A stretch of DNA of 48,422 nucleotides from Actinomycetes bacterium. Its GTDB lineage: Bacteria > Actinomycetota > Actinomycetes > Propionibacteriales > Propionibacteriaceae. This document shows, piece by piece, positions 1-9,102 of the stretch. The translations under genes and the position numbers were made by a program. The DNA is taken from contig JAUHXZ010000014.1 of NCBI GenBank assembly GCA_030426725.1, positions 1 through 48,422 on the forward strand, given 5' to 3'. Each line of letters opens with the position of its first letter. Positions within the stretch are counted from its first letter, which is position 1. Below the pieces are notes generated by a model, which saw nothing but the letters and a program-made list of their open reading frames with translations, had not been told where the DNA came from and did not search any database.

Positions 1-76
1 CCGCACGTAGGGAGACACGCCCCAAGGCTAGAACCAGCACCCGATTAGTGCACACCCTGCGGACACGAACACCTAG

Positions 77-2596
77 TCAACGCCAACCCGACCCCCAGAT
101 CAGGCAATAGTGAGCCAAGTCAGGTTCGACGATGAACGGGGACTCGAGGCCCTCAGCAGTGAAGATCGTCACCCCGTGTCTCGCGCGGGTCAGCGCGACG
201 TAGAGCAGCCTGCGTTCCTCGGAGTGTGGGTAGTCGTCGTTCCCGGCCAGTACGAGGTTGAGCACAGGATCATCCTCGATCTGGCTGGGGAATCCATGGG
301 CCCCGGTGGTCAGGTTGGGCAGGAACACGTAGTCGGCTTCGAGTCCCTTGGCGGCGTGAACAGTACGGAATTGGACGTCCAGCCCGGGGAAGCGCCTAAG
401 GGGTATCAGCTGGTTCTCGTGTCGGTAGCGTCCCAGGACGTCGACGCTGCTGCCGGGCGCGGTCGTGGCGAGAGCGGCGAGCTGTTTGTCGATGGCATGT
501 GTGAGGGAGTCCCGGCTCCCGACCCTGACCACGGTGATCAGTGGGCCGGTGGACTCGTTGTCCGCCGCGATCACGCGCTTAGGGAGCTGGGTGGGGTTGC
601 GGCTCACGAAACGGCCGGCGACATCCGCGATCGCCTGGGGATTACGGAAGGTGGTCTGCAGGTACAGGGTCTCGGCGGGGCCGAAGAACTCGTCGAACTG
701 GGACATGGCGGTGAGGTCGGCTCCGGCGAACCGATTGATCGCCTGCCAGTCGTCGCCGACCGCGAGCAGGTACTTCTCGGGGCCGGCCGATAGTGCCCGG
801 ACGAGTCTGGCGCGCGATCGGCTCGTGTCTTGGAACTCGTCGACGAGGATCATGTCGTAACTGCTCAGCGACGGGTTCTGTTCGAGCAGTACGGTTGCCC
901 GGGTGAGCATGTCGTCGAAGTCGATGACGTCTGCGGATCGGAGCTCGTGCTCCCATCGATCGTGGATGCTCCAGAACAGCTCGAGGAACAGCTCCGTGCG
1001 ACGGCTTGGTCTGGAGTCGAGGCGTGCCGCGAGATCACTTCGGGTCAGGGCGTTGGTCTTGACGTGGGACAGGAAGGTCCGCATCAGTCTGGCGAGCCGC
1101 TCGTGCGATATCGGTGCAGCACCGGGGATGTCACGGTCGGGGTTCCAGTCCAGTTGCTGGCCGTGGTTGCGGAGGTCTGCTGCCAGGGCCTGGAACCCGC
1201 GGAGGCTGAGGACCTCGTGCCACGTCGTCTCGATCAGCTCTGTGCCGTACTTTTGATGGACCGACTTCTTCCAACGGATCGAGTCTTCGTATCCCTCGAA
1301 CGCGGCCGGCGGCTTGCCGTCGGCGTCCAGGGCCCAGTGCTCGTGCCAGACATCGATCTGCGGGTAGATGAAGTCGGGCCGGTACTGCGCGTGGGCTCCG
1401 TCGGCGACGTCGTGTGAGTAGGGCTGCTCGTATCGGTAGTCGACGCCGTTGAGGAACAGCCAGTCCGCGATCAGTCTCTCGCCCTCGCTGCGGACCGTGT
1501 CGCCGCGGTATGTCCCCAGACCGGTGACGCGTCGTGTGCGGTCGTAGCTGTCGTGCTCTCCACCGTCGGGAGTGTCGGACATGCGCCCGTAGAGCAACCG
1601 GAACAGATCCCACTTGAATCGGAAATCTTCGGAGCCGTCGCGCAGGGCGTCGATGATCTCACTGACCTTCTCGATATCGCGGCCGTCCTCGACCCATGGA
1701 GCGATGCTCGGTTTGCGTCCTGTGGCCTGCCCGATCAGTCTGCGTCCGAACGAGTGGAACGTGCTGGCCTGCACCCCGTCGGCTGGTAACCCGAGGGCCC
1801 CGAGTCGTGTGGTGACCCGGCGTTGAAGTTCGGCGGCGGCATCGGCGTTGAAGGCAAGCATGAGAATGCGATCCGGGGCAATGAACCCACGAGCGACGGC
1901 GTAGGCGGCACGCGCCACCATCACCGATGTCTTGCCCGAGCCGGCTGCGGCGATGACGCGCACGCGGTTGTCCAAGGTGACGACGGCGCGGAGTTGCTCC
2001 TCGGTGAGCGGGCTCTTCTCGACCCGGTTGAAGAACTGGCGGGCATGGAAGATCTCGCCGGCGCGGATGCGGGCATTCGCATCCCGGATCGCCGCCGTCG
2101 CGCCCCCGGTGAGCAGGGCCAGGGCCTCCCTTTCCTCGGCGTCGAGCAACTCAGGAGGCACCGAGATTGCCAGGTCGACCGCGGACGGGGCGGGCCGCGA
2201 TCGGAGGACTGCCGCCGCGCGATCGTGGGGAATCCACCGTCCCTCGGCCGCATGGGTCGCGACGAGGTTGTTGAGGTCGGATCGGAACCGGCAAGCCATG
2301 TCCAGGGCCGGGGCGGCCTGCGCCTTGGCCAGGTGGCCGGAGATGGCCGCTCGGATTTCGGCCGAGTCCGTTCGGGTCAGGCCGGCGAACCATCGATCCG
2401 GGCTGCCGGCCACGACGAGCCGGAGCCTGAACCAGCGACGGCGGACCGACAGCCGCCGCACGTCAAGCCCTTCGAAGCGCTCGCTCCCGGTGGCCGTCGA
2501 CAGGACAAGTCCGTCCCTGGCGTGCGTCAGGGACCATCCACCGACGCTCCACCCGACGCCCGGCCCCCACGCCTGTAGTGGCTCAGCGTCCGACAC
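77..2596 (-). CDS. Helicase IV-like SF1 (UvrD/Rep) DNA helicase with embedded PD-(D/E)XK-like domain
   Basis: SF1A DNA helicase resembling HelD/helicase IV, predicted to unwind DNA 3'-5' in the cytoplasm. Seen: Walker A AAAGSGKT near residue 220, Walker B/Q region VDEFQDTSRSR near 582, and motif V-like TVHAAKGLEADYVFLP near 745. An N-terminal domain of about 200 residues precedes the motor, as in helicase IV. Between the motor motifs lies an insert (about 377-457) with E, YRPDF, WHEHW and K...ETTW, which looks like a PD-(D/E)XK nuclease core; that reading is inference. Start: GTG at 2596 follows AAAGGG at a good distance. An upstream GTG at 2653 would overlap the preceding toxin-like gene by 8 bases but has no ribosome site and adds an Arg-rich tail. 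The gene follows the toxin-like gene on the same strand, probably in one operon. Confidence 0.85.
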   Translation of the reverse strand: MSDAEPLQAWGPGVGWSVGGWSLTHARDGLVLSTATGSERFEGLDVRRLSVRRRWFRLRLVVAGSPDRWFAGLTRTDSAEIRAAISGHLAKAQAAPALDMACRFRSDLNNLVATHAAEGRWIPHDRAAAVLRSRPAPSAVDLAISVPPELLDAEEREALALLTGGATAAIRDANARIRAGEIFHARQFFNRVEKSPLTEEQLRAVVTLDNRVRVIAAAGSGKTSVMVARAAYAVARGFIAPDRILMLAFNADAAAELQRRVTTRLGALGLPADGVQASTFHSFGRRLIGQATGRKPSIAPWVEDGRDIEKVSEIIDALRDGSEDFRFKWDLFRLLYGRMSDTPDGGEHDSYDRTRRVTGLGTYRGDTVRSEGERLIADWLFLNGVDYRYEQPYSHDVADGAHAQYRPDFIYPQIDVWHEHWALDADGKPPAAFEGYEDSIRWKKSVHQKYGTELIETTWHEVLSLRGFQALAADLRNHGQQLDWNPDRDIPGAAPISHERLARLMRTFLSHVKTNALTRSDLAARLDSRPSRRTELFLELFWSIHDRWEHELRSADVIDFDDMLTRATVLLEQNPSLSSYDMILVDEFQDTSRSRARLVRALSAGPEKYLLAVGDDWQAINRFAGADLTAMSQFDEFFGPAETLYLQTTFRNPQAIADVAGRFVSRNPTQLPKRVIAADNESTGPLITVVRVGSRDSLTHAIDKQLAALATTAPGSSVDVLGRYRHENQLIPLRRFPGLDVQFRTVHAAKGLEADYVFLPNLTTGAHGFPSQIEDDPVLNLVLAGNDDYPHSEERRLLYVALTRARHGVTIFTAEGLESPFIVEPDLAHYCLIWGSGWR

Positions 2597-2645
2597 TGGT
2601 GCCCTTTGAGTCGCGTTCCACCTCGGTCTGAGCCTGGCCAGGCGT

Positions 2646-4562
2646 CTACCCACGCTTGGGAACGTGAATCGTGTAGGGGATTCCCACTTCGTCGAGCAGG
2701 TCCAGCACCGCGGGGGACGCGCCCAGCTTGTTGGTGTGTGCGCTGGCGAAGAAGTGCCAGCTGGCGCCCTTGATGGTTCCGATTTCGATCAGGTGAGCGT
2801 CGGAGCGGATCTGTTTCTTGACCTGGCTCAACGTCTTGTAGCCGACCTTGGACTCGTGGGCTATGCCGTCCGCGTAGACGTCTATGACCCGGATGTTGGC
2901 GGCGTTGCACACGTCGACGCAGCCAACCGTGGGCATGCGAACCTGCGTGTTCACGCCTGCCTGGTGGGCGTTGTAGACGCCCTCCAGCCATCGTTCGCCC
3001 TCGTAACCGTCCCGCATGAACCGGGCCGGGGAGCCGGTGACGTGGGTGGGGCGCTGGAGCGATCCGGCCAGAGTGTCGAGGTTGGTCCGTCCTGTCTGGA
3101 GTCTGAAGAGGGTTCTGTTGTTGGTGCCCGTGTCGGCGAGGTCGTCCCAGTTCTTCCAGATGCCCTTGGAGGCGGTCGCCTTGACGTGGTCGGGAACGGA
3201 CTTGAGCCCGACGAGGGTTGCCCCGACGACGGGAGCCAGCTCGGGGTGACGGGCGACGAAGCCCGCCACCTTCCCGGGAACCGCCAACGTGTCGCCGACG
3301 TCCGGAACGAGGCCGACGGCGCTGAATCCCAGTCCGACCCAGTCCTCGTGGATGGCCGATCCGGCGGCGTCGCGCACATCGGCTACCGTCCCGGCGATCC
3401 AACCGATGCCGGGGATGAAACTGGCCCCGCCGGAGACGAGGTTCCCCGCCAGCCACGCCGTCGAGTCCTCGCGCCAGAGTTCGCCGGCCACCGCGCCCTT
3501 CGCGAAGTCGAGGGCGTAGTCCCACTTGTCGACCCTGACGTCCACCACCTGTGGATCGAGCCCCTGGGAGTCGCGGTTGGCCTCCTCGTAGCCGTCGATG
3601 AACCCGTCGCCGTCGGTGTCGGCCAGCTTCGGATCCGAGCCGACGACGTTGACTTCTTGGCCGTCCTCGATTCCGTCGTCGTCGGTGTCGCGGTCGTAGG
3701 CGTCGAGGCCGAGGTCCGCCTCATCGGCGTCGACGAGATCATCGCGGTCGGTGTCCACGGCAAGCGGACTCGACAGGCCGGCGAAGAGCGCGTCGGATGA
3801 AGCGCCGGCCACCGGGACTCCGGCTTCGTCACCGTCGGTCAGCCCGTCACCATCGGTGTCGGGGTTCATCGGCTCGGTGTGATAGACCGCGCCACGCTCC
3901 GTCGTCCAACCGTGGAGTTCGGCCCCGTCGCCGAGACCGTCGTCGTCCGAGTCCGCCGATGTCGGGTCAGAGACAATGGCGTAGACGTGTCCGGACTGTG
4001 AACCAGTCAGGCGTTCGCCGGCTTCTTCGCCGTCGGTCAGGCCGTCATCGTCGGTGTCAGGATCCATCGGTTCGGTCTGACAGACCGAACCGTCCTCGCT
4101 CTGCCATCCCATGAGTTCGGCCATGTCATCGAGGCCGTCGTCGTCCGAGTCCGCCTTCGTCGGGTCCGAGACGCCGGCATAGACACGCCCTGAGAGCGAA
4201 CTGCCGATGATTTCGCCGGCCTCATCCGCGTCGGTGAGACCGTCGCCGTCGGTGTCGACTAGGTCGGGGTCGCTACGGAACTCCAGCCCCTCCTGGGTTG
4301 TCCAACCGGACTCCTCGATATGGTCCGGCAGGCCGTCGCCGTCGCTGTCGGCGCGAAGCGTGTCGAGAGCCGCCACTGCCCCCTCGCTGACAGGGTTGCC
4401 CGGGATGCGCAAGATGACATAGCCCGCAATCAGCGTGAGAACGACCGCGAGCGCCACCAGCGGGAGAATCCAGCGCGTCCGACGACGCGACCGCCGCTTG
4501 AGCTGCTCGGCTGGCGGCGGTTCCAGGTCCTGGGGCTGGAGCGGCGTCTCTGGACGATCCAT
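2646..4562 (-). CDS. Membrane-anchored TSP3-repeat protein with C-terminal restriction-endonuclease-like toxin domain
   Basis: Looks like a polymorphic-toxin-type effector. Order seen: short Pro-rich cytoplasmic tail, basic KRRSRRRTR, one membrane helix (about 31-52), then nine Asp-rich calcium-binding thrombospondin type 3 repeats (DSDGDGLPD, DTDGDGLTD, DSDDDGLDD and similar). After these comes a Gly/hydrophobic stretch (SFIPGIGWIAGTVADV ... GLVPDVGDTLAVPGKV) typical of regions before a toxin domain, and a C-terminal domain with HESKVGY (E-x-K near 567-569), a later KGASWHFFAS and a terminal IPYTIHVP. This C-terminus fits Tox-REase nucleases; the match is by motif only. Start: ATG at 4562 after GAGAGGA; a GTG at 4580 is a poorer alternative. 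No small immunity gene follows; the next gene is the helicase. Confident on architecture, moderate on toxin activity. Confidence 0.75.
   Translation of the reverse strand: MDRPETPLQPQDLEPPPAEQLKRRSRRRTRWILPLVALAVVLTLIAGYVILRIPGNPVSEGAVAALDTLRADSDGDGLPDHIEESGWTTQEGLEFRSDPDLVDTDGDGLTDADEAGEIIGSSLSGRVYAGVSDPTKADSDDDGLDDMAELMGWQSEDGSVCQTEPMDPDTDDDGLTDGEEAGERLTGSQSGHVYAIVSDPTSADSDDDGLGDGAELHGWTTERGAVYHTEPMNPDTDGDGLTDGDEAGVPVAGASSDALFAGLSSPLAVDTDRDDLVDADEADLGLDAYDRDTDDDGIEDGQEVNVVGSDPKLADTDGDGFIDGYEEANRDSQGLDPQVVDVRVDKWDYALDFAKGAVAGELWREDSTAWLAGNLVSGGASFIPGIGWIAGTVADVRDAAGSAIHEDWVGLGFSAVGLVPDVGDTLAVPGKVAGFVARHPELAPVVGATLVGLKSVPDHVKATASKGIWKNWDDLADTGTNNRTLFRLQTGRTNLDTLAGSLQRPTHVTGSPARFMRDGYEGERWLEGVYNAHQAGVNTQVRMPTVGCVDVCNAANIRVIDVYADGIAHESKVGYKTLSQVKKQIRSDAHLIEIGTIKGASWHFFASAHTNKLGASPAVLDLLDEVGIPYTIHVPKRG
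3756..4349 (-). repeat. Three tandem 66-residue (198-bp) modules inside the TSP3 region
   Basis: Three consecutive modules, each exactly 66 residues, start with DSDGDGLPD, DSDDDGLDD and DSDDDGLGD. Each has an x-GW at residue 16, a second calcium loop (DTD-DGLTD) at residue 32 and, in copies 1 and 2, a closing VYA-VSDPT. Copies 2 and 3 share TEPM-PDTD. This is a higher-order duplication above the single TSP3 repeat, consistent with recombinational expansion of the stalk. Confidence 0.85.
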
Positions 4563-4720
4563 GAGTGCATCCTCTCGCACCGCATGGACCAGCCGTCCAT
4601 CCGGGCGTGCTATCCCAGCGGTATCCCCAGTGCTCCCGACGGGCCGTGCCGCCGCGCTTGCCGAGACTTAGGCGACCTGGTGACTGGAAGGTGCCGATGG
4701 ATGGGAGGGTGGGACGTGTG

Positions 4721-4960
4721 ATGATCCTCAACACCGCCGTTGCCCGCGAAGTCAGCGCGGAACTCGCACGTCAGGAACTCAAGCCCAAGGCACTCACCTT
4801 CTGGCTCGGGATTGGTGACAAGAAGGCGGCGGCGCTCTGCAAGGGGAGTGCAGTGTGGACCATGGCAGAGTTCGAGGAGGTTGCAGAGGGCCTTAGGGTC
4901 AGCCTCGTCGACATGCTCGCGCGTTGCTCGGCCCGAATTGGCGAACAGAAGCCCAACTGA
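4721..4960 (+). CDS. Small helix-turn-helix protein, XRE/phage-repressor-like
   Basis: A 79-residue protein with the pattern of a compact HTH domain: VAREVSAELARQ, then a short turn, WLGIGDKKAAALCKG, then WTMAEFEEVAEGLRVS, as in XRE/Cro-type DNA-binding domains. The longer open frame upstream is Arg/Pro-rich and looks non-coding. GGGAGG at 4703-4708 precedes GTG 4718 and ATG 4721; the ATG is chosen. It is divergent from the toxin-like gene, with a 158-bp gap that could hold shared control signals, and convergent with the GIY-YIG pseudogene 18 bases downstream. A regulatory role is inference; no partner is proven. Confidence 0.6.
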   Translation: MILNTAVAREVSAELARQELKPKALTFWLGIGDKKAAALCKGSAVWTMAEFEEVAEGLRVSLVDMLARCSARIGEQKPN

Positions 4961-4978
4961 GACGGGACGCTGAGCCGT

Positions 4979-5790
4979 TCAGTTCCGGTTCAAGCCGTGC
5001 CTTCTTGTGTCCAATGCGTGCTTGAAGTGGCTCTCGGCTGAGTTGACTTCCCCTGCCGGGGTGGCGGGGTCGAACACCCGCAGGACTGAGAGCCGGTAGT
5101 TTGTCGGGTCGAGCCCCCGGAGCTCCACATTTCCGCCGTGCCCATTGGTCGCGTAGGTGCTCCATCGCTGGAGGATGGTCTCAGCGCCGTCGGCCTTCCC
5201 TACGTAATGGCGACCGTCGCGGGTGTCCGTGATGAGGTAGATCCCGATGACGGAGGCAAGTGCGGTCCGCCATGAGGCGTAGCGATGCTCACGCATGACG
5301 GCCTGCAGTTGCGGGTAGTCCAGCGTCAGGGCGTCGAAACCGGGGAAGGGCGCCGGTTGTGCGTCCGCGATTTCCAGAACCGGGTAGCCCCCGGCGGTGG
5401 TTGCGTTGATTCGCCAGGTGCGGGGTGACCGCCAGCCAATCACCAGTCTGTTGCGCAAGGTCGGGCGAGCAGTTCGCTGCGCTCAAGTTCGAACGTGCGC
5501 AGTCGTCCGTCATTCGCTATTTCGCCGGCGTTATGCACGACCGACCACAGCCGGGCCCGATCCCCACCCTCGGGCAACATGACGATCCAGTACCTGGGGG
5601 GTGTCCTCGGGAACCTCCGCGCATCGGCCTCTTGAACACGCGTGCAGTGCAGGATCTCCTCATCGGTCGAATCGCCGCGGATTCCTGCGGTGCCGTCGTC
5701 ATGCTCGCGAACAAAGGCAGCCCGGACCACCAACGCGTCGTCCGTGTCGATCCCTGCGCTGGCGAGGATCGCCGCGAAAGTTAGAGTCAT
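4979..5790 (-). pseudogene. GIY-YIG nuclease family protein, frameshifted
   Basis: Two overlapping frames make one protein. The first, from ATG 5790 (GGAGG upstream), runs MTLTFAAILASAGI to FELERSELLAR, then goes out of frame. The second resumes as LRNRLVIGWRSPRTW and continues through FPGFDALTLDYPQL and ASVIGIYLITDTRDGRHYVG to the stop at 4979. The C-terminal half is a GIY-YIG domain with GIYLI and HYVGKADG plus a later Glu. The joint is at about 5456-5465, where one base seems to be missing. Either the gene is disabled or there is a sequencing error. If intact it would be a stand-alone GIY-YIG protein of about 270 residues; its role is unknown. Confidence 0.75.
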
Positions 5791-5983
5791 TAGAATGCGC
5801 CTCCGCCCCGGTTGGCCATCGACCACTAGCTCACCGTATCGGCGGACCCAGGCGCTTTGCTGCGCCGCACTGACACTCCGGGCCGCGGCTACCCTGTTCG
5901 GCCCGTTGGCGCCTTCGGGGGATCCGTGGGCAGAGCCCAGGCGCCTTGGATCGCACCTGACTCGAACCGACACCGCTGGGCGA

Positions 5984-5999
5984 TAGGCTCGGTCGCACG
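5984..5999 (+). promoter_or_regulatory. Putative leaderless promoter (-10 TAGGCT) for the restriction-type operon
   Basis: TAGGCT at 5984-5989 fits the actinobacterial TANNNT -10 pattern and ends 10 bases before ATG 6000. No Shine-Dalgarno sequence precedes that ATG. A transcript starting at about 5997 would be essentially leaderless. No clear -35 is seen. Confidence 0.35.
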
Positions 6000-6836
6000 A
6001 TGAGTAGTGCAGACACCTTCGCGCCGGGCAACGTCGTCGTGGTGCGAGACGAGGAATGGCTGGTCACCTCCATTGACGAGTCAGCCGACGGCCCGGTCTT
6101 GAACGCCCAGGGCCTGTCGGATCTGGTCCGGGGCCAGGACGCAGTCTTTTACCCCTCCCTGGACCGCGGCATCCAGCTCAACGACCCCCGCGAGGTCACC
6201 GTCCGCCCCGATGACTCCCCGAAGTACCGCCGTTCCCGCCTGTGGGTCGAGTCGACCCTCCACAAGACCGCCATCCCCCTCAGCGATGCGTCGTTGACCG
6301 TCTCGGACCGAATGCTCGCCCGTCCGCTCGGCTACCAGCACAAGGCCGTCGCGAAGGCCCTCGACCCAGCGACTCTGCGCCCCCGCATCCTGCTCGCGGA
6401 TTCCGTCGGCCTGGGCAAGACACTGGAGATCGGCATGATCCTCGCCGAACTCATCCGCCGAGGCCGCGGGGAGCGGATCCTCGTCGTCACGCCGCGACAC
6501 GTCCTCGAGCAGATGCAGCACGAGATGTGGAGCCGCTTCGCCATCCCGTTCGTTCGCCTCGACTCCCAGGGCGTGGCCCGCGTCAAGCAGAAGCTGCCCG
6601 CCAACCGCAACCCGTTCTCCTACTTCCGCCGCGTCATCATCTCCATCGACACGCTGAAGCAGGAGCGCTTCGTCCACGACCTCCGCCGCCACCACTGGGA
6701 CGCCGTCGTGATCGACGAGAGCCACAACGTCACTGAATCGACCGAGGTGTTTGCCGACGAGCACACAGATCTGTCAGTCGCCACCGCCACAATGGGTTCC
6801 ACCGAACCTCGAGAAGGGCCTGCTCCAGCTCCATGA
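6000..6836 (+). pseudogene. Truncated SNF2-family helicase, DISARM DrmD-like N-terminal part
   Basis: 278 residues matching only the N-terminal motor half of a SNF2-type helicase of the DrmD kind (DISARM class 1; the full family is around 1000 residues). Seen: an N-terminal domain beginning FAPGNVVVVRDEEW, GYQHKAVAKAL, Walker A DSVGLGKT (about 134-141), LVVTPRHVLEQMQHEMW, and Walker B IDESHNVTE (about 237-244). After this the homology stops and the tail is a random-looking stretch ending in TGA. RecA domain 2 is absent, so ATPase-driven translocation is not expected. The stop overlaps the next start (ATGA at 6833-6836). No drmA, drmB or drmC is in the window, so this is a remnant, not a working DISARM. 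Confidence 0.7.
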
Positions 6837-7459
6837 GTGATGAACGTCTGGTCAAATCCAAGCAGCGCGTCGCTGACCACGGCGAGGTCTTCACCCCTGC
6901 TTGGATGGTGGAGGACATGCTCAACCTGGTGAAGATCGAGACCGAGCGCATCGACGCCAGAGTTCTGGAGCCCGCCTGTGGGTCCGGAAACTTCCTGGTC
7001 CCCGTCCTGGCACGGAAATTGGCCACGGTGCAGGCCAAGCACGGCAAGAGTGATTTCGAGCGACGCCATTACGCCCTTCTTGCAGTCATGTGCATCTACG
7101 GGATCGAACTCCTGGCTGACAACGCCGACGAGTGTCGGGCAAACTTGTGCGAGGTTCTGCAGGTAGCCTTCGGGCTCCGCCACGACGACGTGCTCCTTCG
7201 CGCAGCCCGCAAGGCTCTGGCTGTCAACATCGTTCGTGGGGACGCACTCACGATGACCGATCCCGACGGCGCCCCCATCTACTTCCCGGAGTGGGCCTAC
7301 CTAGGTAAGGGTCTCTACCAACGCCGTGACTTCCGGTTCCACGACCTCACCCAACGAGCGTCGTTCGAGGGCACGCTCTTCGGGGAACTGACCGAGGAAG
7401 AGCTGTTCACACCGATGAAGACCCATCGACCCATGACCATGGAAGAAGTTGCACAGTGA
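6833..7459 (+). CDS. N6-adenine DNA methylase-type protein, SAM-binding half
   Basis: 208 residues with the pattern HGEVFTPAWMVEDML followed by motif I EPACGSGNFLV (about 45-55), the SAM-binding loop of N6-adenine methylases. The catalytic NPPY motif IV is missing; the protein ends at PMTMEEVAQ. Its stop overlaps the start of the next gene, which does carry NPPY, so the two may act as a split methylase. It overlaps the truncated DrmD-like frame by ATGA, suggesting translational coupling. Expected role: half of the modification subunit of a restriction-type system. Confident on the fold, moderate on the split arrangement. Confidence 0.8.
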   Translation: MSDERLVKSKQRVADHGEVFTPAWMVEDMLNLVKIETERIDARVLEPACGSGNFLVPVLARKLATVQAKHGKSDFERRHYALLAVMCIYGIELLADNADECRANLCEVLQVAFGLRHDDVLLRAARKALAVNIVRGDALTMTDPDGAPIYFPEWAYLGKGLYQRRDFRFHDLTQRASFEGTLFGELTEEELFTPMKTHRPMTMEEVAQ

Positions 7460-9102
7460 GCCTGGCGCCGCTGACCCTTCGCGGTCACAACCCCGACGTG
7501 CTGACCTGCGTCGCCAACCTCTCCAACGACGAGGTGTTCACCCCGCCCGAGATGGCCAACGCCATGCTCAACCTGATCGCGGACGCATGGGCAGGTGCAA
7601 ACGACGGTGCCGACATTTGGGCCGACGCCACGGTCAGGTTCCTCGACCCCTTCGTGAAGTCAGGTGTGTTCCTGCGCGAGATCGTTCGACGACTGAGCAA
7701 CGGCCTGGCCGCCACCATCCCGGAGCTCGAAGACCGCGTGGATCACATCCTCACCAAGCAGGTCTACGGGATCGGCATCACCGAACTCACTGCTCTGCTG
7801 GGGAGACGCAGCGTCTACTGCTCGAAGTTCGCCAACGGACCTCACTCCATCGCCAGGTCGTTCTCCACAGAGACGGGGAACATATGGTTCGACCGGACTG
7901 AGCACGACTGGACGGGCGGAACCCCTGAGATCCGCTACGACCCTGTCACTAGTGAAGAGTTCACGGTCCAGATCAACCAACGGTGCCGCTTCTGCGGCGC
8001 CAACGAGCGCGACTACCAGCGCGGCGACGAGCTAGAGACTCACGCGTACGCCCTGATCCACACCGACGATCCGCACGCCCTCATTCACCAGCTGTTCGGA
8101 GCAGACATGCAGTTCGACGTCATCATCGGCAACCCGCCGTACCAGCTGAGCGATGGCGGCTACGGAACGTCCGCTGCACCGATCTACCAGATGTTTGTCG
8201 AGAAGGCGCTGGCGCTCGACCCGCGCTTCGCTGTGTTCGTTACGCCCTCTCGCTGGTTCGCCGGCGGCAAAGGCCTCGACGACTACCGGCAACGGATGCT
8301 GAGCGACCATCGGATGCGCAACATCGTCGACTACCCGAAGCTCTACGAAGCATTCCCCGGCGTGAAGATCCGCGGCGGCGTCTCCTACTTCCTCTGGGAC
8401 CGCGACCACGACGGGCCATGCACCATCCAAACCATGCTGGATGGAGCGCCGGTTGGGCAAGCCCTTGCGCGGTACCTTGACGAGTACGATGTCCTCATTC
8501 GTCGAAATGAGGCCGTGCCGATTTTGGACAAGGTGTCTATGCGGAGCGAGCCGACCCTGGCCGGCCGCGTTTCTAGTCGTAAACCATTCGGCCTGGCCAC
8601 CAACTTTCACGGAGAGAGCGGGCCACAGGGCCTCTCCGACCCGATCGAGCTGTATGGCTCCAGGCGCATCAGCTGGACGGAGCGATCGGCGATTCTCGCG
8701 AACACTGAATGGATTGATCAGTGGAAGGTGCTCATGACTGCGGTACAGGGCACGAGCGCTGCGGTAGAGACAAAGTTCCTCTCGCGACCGATCTTGGCTC
8801 GCCCAGGCACCGCGTGCACCGAGACCTACCTGGTTGCGGGTCGTTTTGACTCGGAGGAAGAGGCCGAGCGCTATGCCAGCTACCTGAGCACCCGCTTCGT
8901 ACGATTCCTTGTGTCACTTCGCAAGTCCACGCAGCACGCAACGAGAGATGTGTATTCGTTCGTGCCCGACATGCCACTGGACCGGCACTGGACGGATTCG
9001 CTTCTATATGAACGCTATGGCCTCAGTGGCGAGGAGGTTCAGTTCATCGAGTCGCAAGTGGCCGCGCACGACGACAGTACCCTAGAGGTTTCGGATGACT
9101 AA
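7456..9102 (+). CDS. Eco57I-type DNA methylase domain protein
   Basis: 548-residue putative adenine-specific DNA methyltransferase. Seen: SNDEVFTPPEMANAML, a motif I-like FLDPFVKSGVFLREI (about 61-75; Lys-Ser-Gly in place of Gly-Ser-Gly), a CRFCG zinc-knuckle-like element (about 177) followed by ELETHAY, and motif IV IIGNPPYQLS (NPPY about 226-229). The C-terminal part is probably target recognition. It starts with GTG overlapping the stop of the preceding gene and ends overlapping the next start (ATG 9095). With its neighbours it forms a tightly packed three-gene restriction-modification-like operon. Recognition site and activity cannot be read from the sequence. Confidence 0.85.
   Translation: MSLAPLTLRGHNPDVLTCVANLSNDEVFTPPEMANAMLNLIADAWAGANDGADIWADATVRFLDPFVKSGVFLREIVRRLSNGLAATIPELEDRVDHILTKQVYGIGITELTALLGRRSVYCSKFANGPHSIARSFSTETGNIWFDRTEHDWTGGTPEIRYDPVTSEEFTVQINQRCRFCGANERDYQRGDELETHAYALIHTDDPHALIHQLFGADMQFDVIIGNPPYQLSDGGYGTSAAPIYQMFVEKALALDPRFAVFVTPSRWFAGGKGLDDYRQRMLSDHRMRNIVDYPKLYEAFPGVKIRGGVSYFLWDRDHDGPCTIQTMLDGAPVGQALARYLDEYDVLIRRNEAVPILDKVSMRSEPTLAGRVSSRKPFGLATNFHGESGPQGLSDPIELYGSRRISWTERSAILANTEWIDQWKVLMTAVQGTSAAVETKFLSRPILARPGTACTETYLVAGRFDSEEEAERYASYLSTRFVRFLVSLRKSTQHATRDVYSFVPDMPLDRHWTDSLLYERYGLSGEEVQFIESQVAAHDDSTLEVSDD

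Noticed and set aside
3756..4349. Regular 198-bp repeats considered as a CRISPR-like or satellite array
   Set aside because: They are in-frame protein modules of a TSP3 region and have no spacers. No CRISPR array was seen in the window.
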